45,725 nt of DNA from an uncultured Prevotellaceae bacterium (GTDB taxonomy: Bacteria > Bacteroidota > Bacteroidia > Bacteroidales > Bacteroidaceae): assembly GCA_900315075.1 (NCBI GenBank), contig OMXV01000052.1, positions 1 through 45,725 on the forward strand, written 5' to 3'. The number at the start of each line of letters is the position of its first letter. The first letter of the stretch is position 1. Positions 42,691 through 45,725 of the stretch are shown here, one piece after another. Both the position numbers and the translations under genes were made by a program. The notes under the pieces were generated by a model, which saw only the letters and a program-made list of their open reading frames with translations, had not been told where the DNA came from and did no database searches.

Positions 42691-44670
42691 TTAGTTTTTA
42701 TAATTACGAGTTTGAACCTTGATTGCTTCATATTCCAATGGTTCTTTGATTAACTCAGGATCTTTGTCTTCGCCCTGATACTCCCAGCAGCCTACATAGA
42801 AGTAGTTCTCATCGTCGCGCTTTGCTTCGCCTTCCTCAGTCTGGTATTCCTCGCGGAAGTGACCACCACATGACTCATTGCGCGAGAGAGCGTCGTGAGC
42901 CACCAGTTCACCCATGGTGAAGAAGTCGCGCAGGTGGATAGCCTTGTCAAGCTCAATATTCAAGCCTTCCTTGCTTCCAGGGATAAAGAGGTCGGTGTCG
43001 AACTCCTTCTGCAGTTTCTTGATCAGTCGGATACCTTCCTTCAGTCCTTCAGCGGTGCGGCCCATACCTACGTGTTCCCACATGATATGACCCAGCTCCT
43101 TGTGGATAGAGTCAACACTGCGCTTGCCCTTGATGTTCATCAGTCGGTCGATTTCAGCCTGCACACCCTTCTCAGCCTCATCAAATTCAGGCAGGTCGGT
43201 GGGGATATGTGGCCAGATAGCCTGGTCGGCCAGGTAGTTCTGAATGGTGTATGGCAGCACGAAATATCCGTCGGCCAGACCCTGCATCAATGCCGAAGCA
43301 CCCAGACGGTTGGCTCCGTGGTCGGAGAAGTTACACTCACCGATGGCGAAGAGGCCCTTGATAGAGGTCTGCAGTTCGTAGTCAACCCAGATACCACCCA
43401 TGGTATAGTGTACGGCTGGGAAGATCATCATAGGATAATAATATTTCTCGCCGTTGATTTCCTTAGCCAGTTTGCCGGGGAACACGTCGGTAATCTCCTC
43501 ATACATCTCGAAGAGGTTGCCATAGCGCTGCATGATGACATCGATGCCTAAGCGGTTGATGGACTCAGAGAAATCGAGGAATACAGCCAGACCGGTGTTG
43601 TTCACGCCGAAGCCTTTGTCGCAACGCTCTTTGGCAGCACGTGAAGCCACGTCACGAGGAACGAGGTTACCGAATGCTGGATAGCGGCGCTCCAGATAGT
43701 AGTCGCGGTCTTCCTCAGGAATCTCATATCCCTGCTTGGTGCCAGCCTGCAATGCCTTGGCATCTTCCAGTTTCTTGGGCACCCAGATACGTCCGTCGTT
43801 ACGCAGCGACTCCGACATCAGTGTCAGCTTCGACTGTTTGTCGCCATGGACGGGGATACATGTGGGGTGAATCTGCACATAGGAAGGATTAGCAAAGTAA
43901 GCACCCTTGCGATAGCACTGTACAGCGGCGGTGCAGTTGCATCCCATAGCATTTGTGGAGAGGAAGTAAGCATTTCCATAACCACCGGTGGCGATAACCA
44001 CAGCATTGGCAGAGAAGCGCTCCAACTTACCAGTGACCAAATTCTTGGCGATGATACCACGGGCACGGCCATCGACGATGACCACATCCTCCATCTCGTA
44101 ACGAGTGTAGAGTTTTACCTTGCCAGCCTGCACCTGTGCACTCAGTGATGAGTATGCACCGAGCAACAGCTGCTGACCTGTCTGACCCTTGGCATAGAAT
44201 GTACGTGACACCTGGGCACCACCGAAAGAACGGTTGGCAAGCATGCCACCATACTCACGTGCGAAAGGCACACCCTGTGCCACACACTGGTCGATAATAT
44301 TGTTGGACACCTCAGCCAGACGATACACATTGGCTTCACGGGCACGGTAGTCGCCACCCTTCACAGTGTCGTAGAACAGACGATAGACAGAGTCGCCATC
44401 GTTCTGATAGCATTTAGCAGCATTGATACCACCCTGTGCAGCGATAGAGTGTGCACGGCGGGGAGAGTCTTGAATACACAGATTGATAACATTGAAACCC
44501 ATCTCGCCAAGACTGGCGGCGGCACTGGCACCGGCAAGACCGGTTCCTACCACGATGACATCGAGTTTCAGTTTGTTCTTTGGATTCACCAGACGCTGGT
44601 GGGCTTTGTAATTAGTCCATTTCTCTGCTACTGGTCCCTCAGGAATTCTGGAATCTATTTTCTTAGTCAT
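42691..44670 (-). CDS. frdA: fumarate reductase/succinate dehydrogenase flavoprotein subunit
   Basis: The 659-residue subunit has an N-terminal FAD-binding fold ([20 protein letters not shown]), the [13 protein letters not shown] segment that holds the covalently bound FAD, and the [10 protein letters not shown] and HPTC segments around the active site. It reduces fumarate to succinate at the end of the anaerobic branch, or the reverse. Length fits the Bacteroidales type (about 650), which is longer than the E. coli protein. It follows frdC by 26 bp. The stop lies next to the right arm of the four-helix-bundle element. Confidence 0.96.
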   Translation of the reverse strand: MTKKIDSRIPEGPVAEKWTNYKAHQRLVNPKNKLKLDVIVVGTGLAGASAAASLGEMGFNVINLCIQDSPRRAHSIAAQGGINAAKCYQNDGDSVYRLFYDTVKGGDYRAREANVYRLAEVSNNIIDQCVAQGVPFAREYGGMLANRSFGGAQVSRTFYAKGQTGQQLLLGAYSSLSAQVQAGKVKLYTRYEMEDVVIVDGRARGIIAKNLVTGKLERFSANAVVIATGGYGNAYFLSTNAMGCNCTAAVQCYRKGAYFANPSYVQIHPTCIPVHGDKQSKLTLMSESLRNDGRIWVPKKLEDAKALQAGTKQGYEIPEEDRDYYLERRYPAFGNLVPRDVASRAAKERCDKGFGVNNTGLAVFLDFSESINRLGIDVIMQRYGNLFEMYEEITDVFPGKLAKEINGEKYYYPMMIFPAVHYTMGGIWVDYELQTSIKGLFAIGECNFSDHGANRLGASALMQGLADGYFVLPYTIQNYLADQAIWPHIPTDLPEFDEAEKGVQAEIDRLMNIKGKRSVDSIHKELGHIMWEHVGMGRTAEGLKEGIRLIKKLQKEFDTDLFIPGSKEGLNIELDKAIHLRDFFTMGELVAHDALSRNESCGGHFREEYQTEEGEAKRDDENYFYVGCWEYQGEDKDPELIKEPLEYEAIKVQTRNYKN

Positions 44671-44696
44671 AATATGCTGATTTAAAAGTTACAAGA

Positions 44697-45383
44697 TTAC
44701 GATGCGCAGCAGAGACTTGGCGCAAACTTAAAGGCGAATGCCAAAACCACGAGTAGGAAGCAGCCCATCAGAATGGTCACATAGACGAAACCGATTTTCT
44801 TCCAGCGCTCAAACCAGATTTTACCACTGATTCCGAGTGTCTGCATAGCACTCCAGAAACCATGGGTGAGGTGGAACCAGATAGCAACGATCCAGATGAT
44901 GTAGAGAACTACATAGACAGGATTGCTGAATGTCTCCACAATCCAGGCAAAACCATCTGCGGGATGGTGGATAGGATGCGACCCTATCAACTCGGCAAAC
45001 ATCATGTTGTACCAGAAATTGAAGAGGTGCAACAGCAGACCCAAGAGGATGATGATACCAAGCACGAGCATGTTCTGTGATGCCCACTCCACCTTTGCAG
45101 GTGTGTCGGTCACTGCATAGCGCTCGTTACCACGGGCACGGCGATTCTGCATGGTGAGCAGAAACGCAAAGACGATGTGAATAACTGCAAGAGCTGCCAG
45201 ACCAAGTGTTGCTACTACCGCATACCAATTGGCACCCAATAGTTCGCAAACCCAGTTGTAGCCCTCTTCTGAGAACAGTGCCGCAACGTTCATGCAACAG
45301 TGGAACGTCAGGAATAGAATAAGTGCGACACCTGTGACAGACATCACTACTTTTCTACCGATTGATGATTTCAATAACCACAT
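44697..45383 (-). CDS. frdC: fumarate reductase/succinate dehydrogenase cytochrome b subunit
   Basis: The 228-residue protein has five membrane segments and several His residues in them (HCCMN, VIHIVF, LLHLF, WFHLTHGFW) that can bind two haems. It anchors FrdA and FrdB to the inner membrane and exchanges electrons with menaquinone. It begins the operon, 118 bp after a consensus promoter. The order C-A-B is the one seen in Bacteroidales and Wolinella. Confidence 0.94.
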   Translation of the reverse strand: MWLLKSSIGRKVVMSVTGVALILFLTFHCCMNVAALFSEEGYNWVCELLGANWYAVVATLGLAALAVIHIVFAFLLTMQNRRARGNERYAVTDTPAKVEWASQNMLVLGIIILLGLLLHLFNFWYNMMFAELIGSHPIHHPADGFAWIVETFSNPVYVVLYIIWIVAIWFHLTHGFWSAMQTLGISGKIWFERWKKIGFVYVTILMGCFLLVVLAFAFKFAPSLCCAS

Positions 45384-45500
45384 AAATGATTGAGATTTAA
45401 TTGATTAATTATTAAAAAAAATATTTCTTATAGTATTCGTTCATGGTTATACGTACCACACAAACCCCCTTTTTTAGGTATTTGCATGGTATTTAGAATG

Positions 45501-45531
45501 CAAATATAATACTTTTTAATGAATGTTCAAA
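45501..45531 (-). promoter_or_regulatory. promoter of the frdCAB operon
   Basis: On the minus strand, TTTG (45528-45531) and TATATTTG (45501-45508) are exactly 19 nt apart. A 9-bp inverted repeat, TATTTGCAT (45479-45487) with ATGCAAATA (45498-45506), overlaps the -7 box and start point and could be an operator. The leader is about 110 nt long. Confidence 0.75.
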
Positions 45532-45725
45532 GTTTTTTGGATTTTTTTTGCTCATCTTTTGTTGACAAAGAGAAGGAACCCTACACAATAGCCCATTGTA
45601 GGCCTATGCGAAAGCATCATCTCTAATTCCTGCATTTTATGTTACCAACCAAGGAAAATCATCTTTTTAACACAACTTTAACGTTGTAAAGTATTTTCTT
45701 CCGGTTGAAATCATCTCCTATCCTG
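45532..45725. other. right-edge intergenic sequence, no gene seen
   Basis: No start codon with a believable reading frame is visible on either strand to the window edge. The sequence is AT-rich in its first part. A short pair ACAATAGCCCATTGT (about 45585-45599) could form a small hairpin. A divergent gene may start beyond the edge. Confidence 0.4.

Overview
The window looks like the chromosome of a Bacteroidales bacterium, most likely Prevotella or a close relative (Segatella/Xylanibacter). Reasons: several promoters match the Bacteroidetes sigma pattern (TTTG, about 19-20 nt, TAnnTTTG); the core proteins are of Bacteroidales type (ParE, YbeY with a His-to-Asp change, PG_1098-like methyltransferase, frdCAB order); secreted proteins share a Prevotella-type C-terminal YDLQGR tail; and short intergenic repeats are abundant. 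The genus is an inference.

Layout. 1-7978 (minus strand) is a defence operon downstream of a tRNA-Met: frameshifted AAA ATPase, TOPRIM-like protein, hsdM, RhuM-Fic, hsdS, an AT-rich two-gene module (344-aa soluble protein plus four-helix membrane protein), and a DUF4268 protein cut by the window edge. No hsdR is visible and it may lie beyond the left edge. 8284-17733 is mostly housekeeping: tRNA-Met, ruvB, coaD, ybeY, a VanX-like dipeptidase, a PG_1098-like methyltransferase, an acetyltransferase, parE and an S41 protease. 17734-19284 is a gene-free repeat island, followed by a DIP1984-family gene and a possible structured element. 20339-28007 is a secretion operon: double serpin, two secreted proteins of unknown function, a C13 (legumain-like) cysteine peptidase, and a disrupted sigma factor fused to a membrane helix and an outer-membrane barrel. 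28099-33538 (minus) holds a TonB-receptor-like barrel and a GH9 glycanase. 33944-40251 holds sbcD, sbcC and an AAA/DUF234 ATPase. 40368-45383 (minus) holds thioredoxin and the fumarate reductase operon frdC-frdA-frdB, interrupted by a four-helix-bundle gene.

The most unusual signal is a set of short tandem arrays with 7-, 8- and 11-bp units. They recur between genes, supply the stop codons of coaD, ybeY and the four-helix-bundle gene, and sit in frame inside the PG_1098-like gene. The four-helix-bundle gene at 42240-42632 is bracketed by inverted 8-bp arrays with GTGA/TCAC inner junctions. An apparent gene-less derivative with the same architecture lies 1.5 kb away at 40740-40989. I regard this as the best candidate for an undescribed element.

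The second candidate is the serpin/C13 peptidase operon, where the reactive-centre loop of the first serpin has Asn at the predicted P1 position, the residue legumains prefer. The third is the sigma/inner-membrane/outer-membrane fusion. All family assignments were made by reading motifs by eye; no database search was run.
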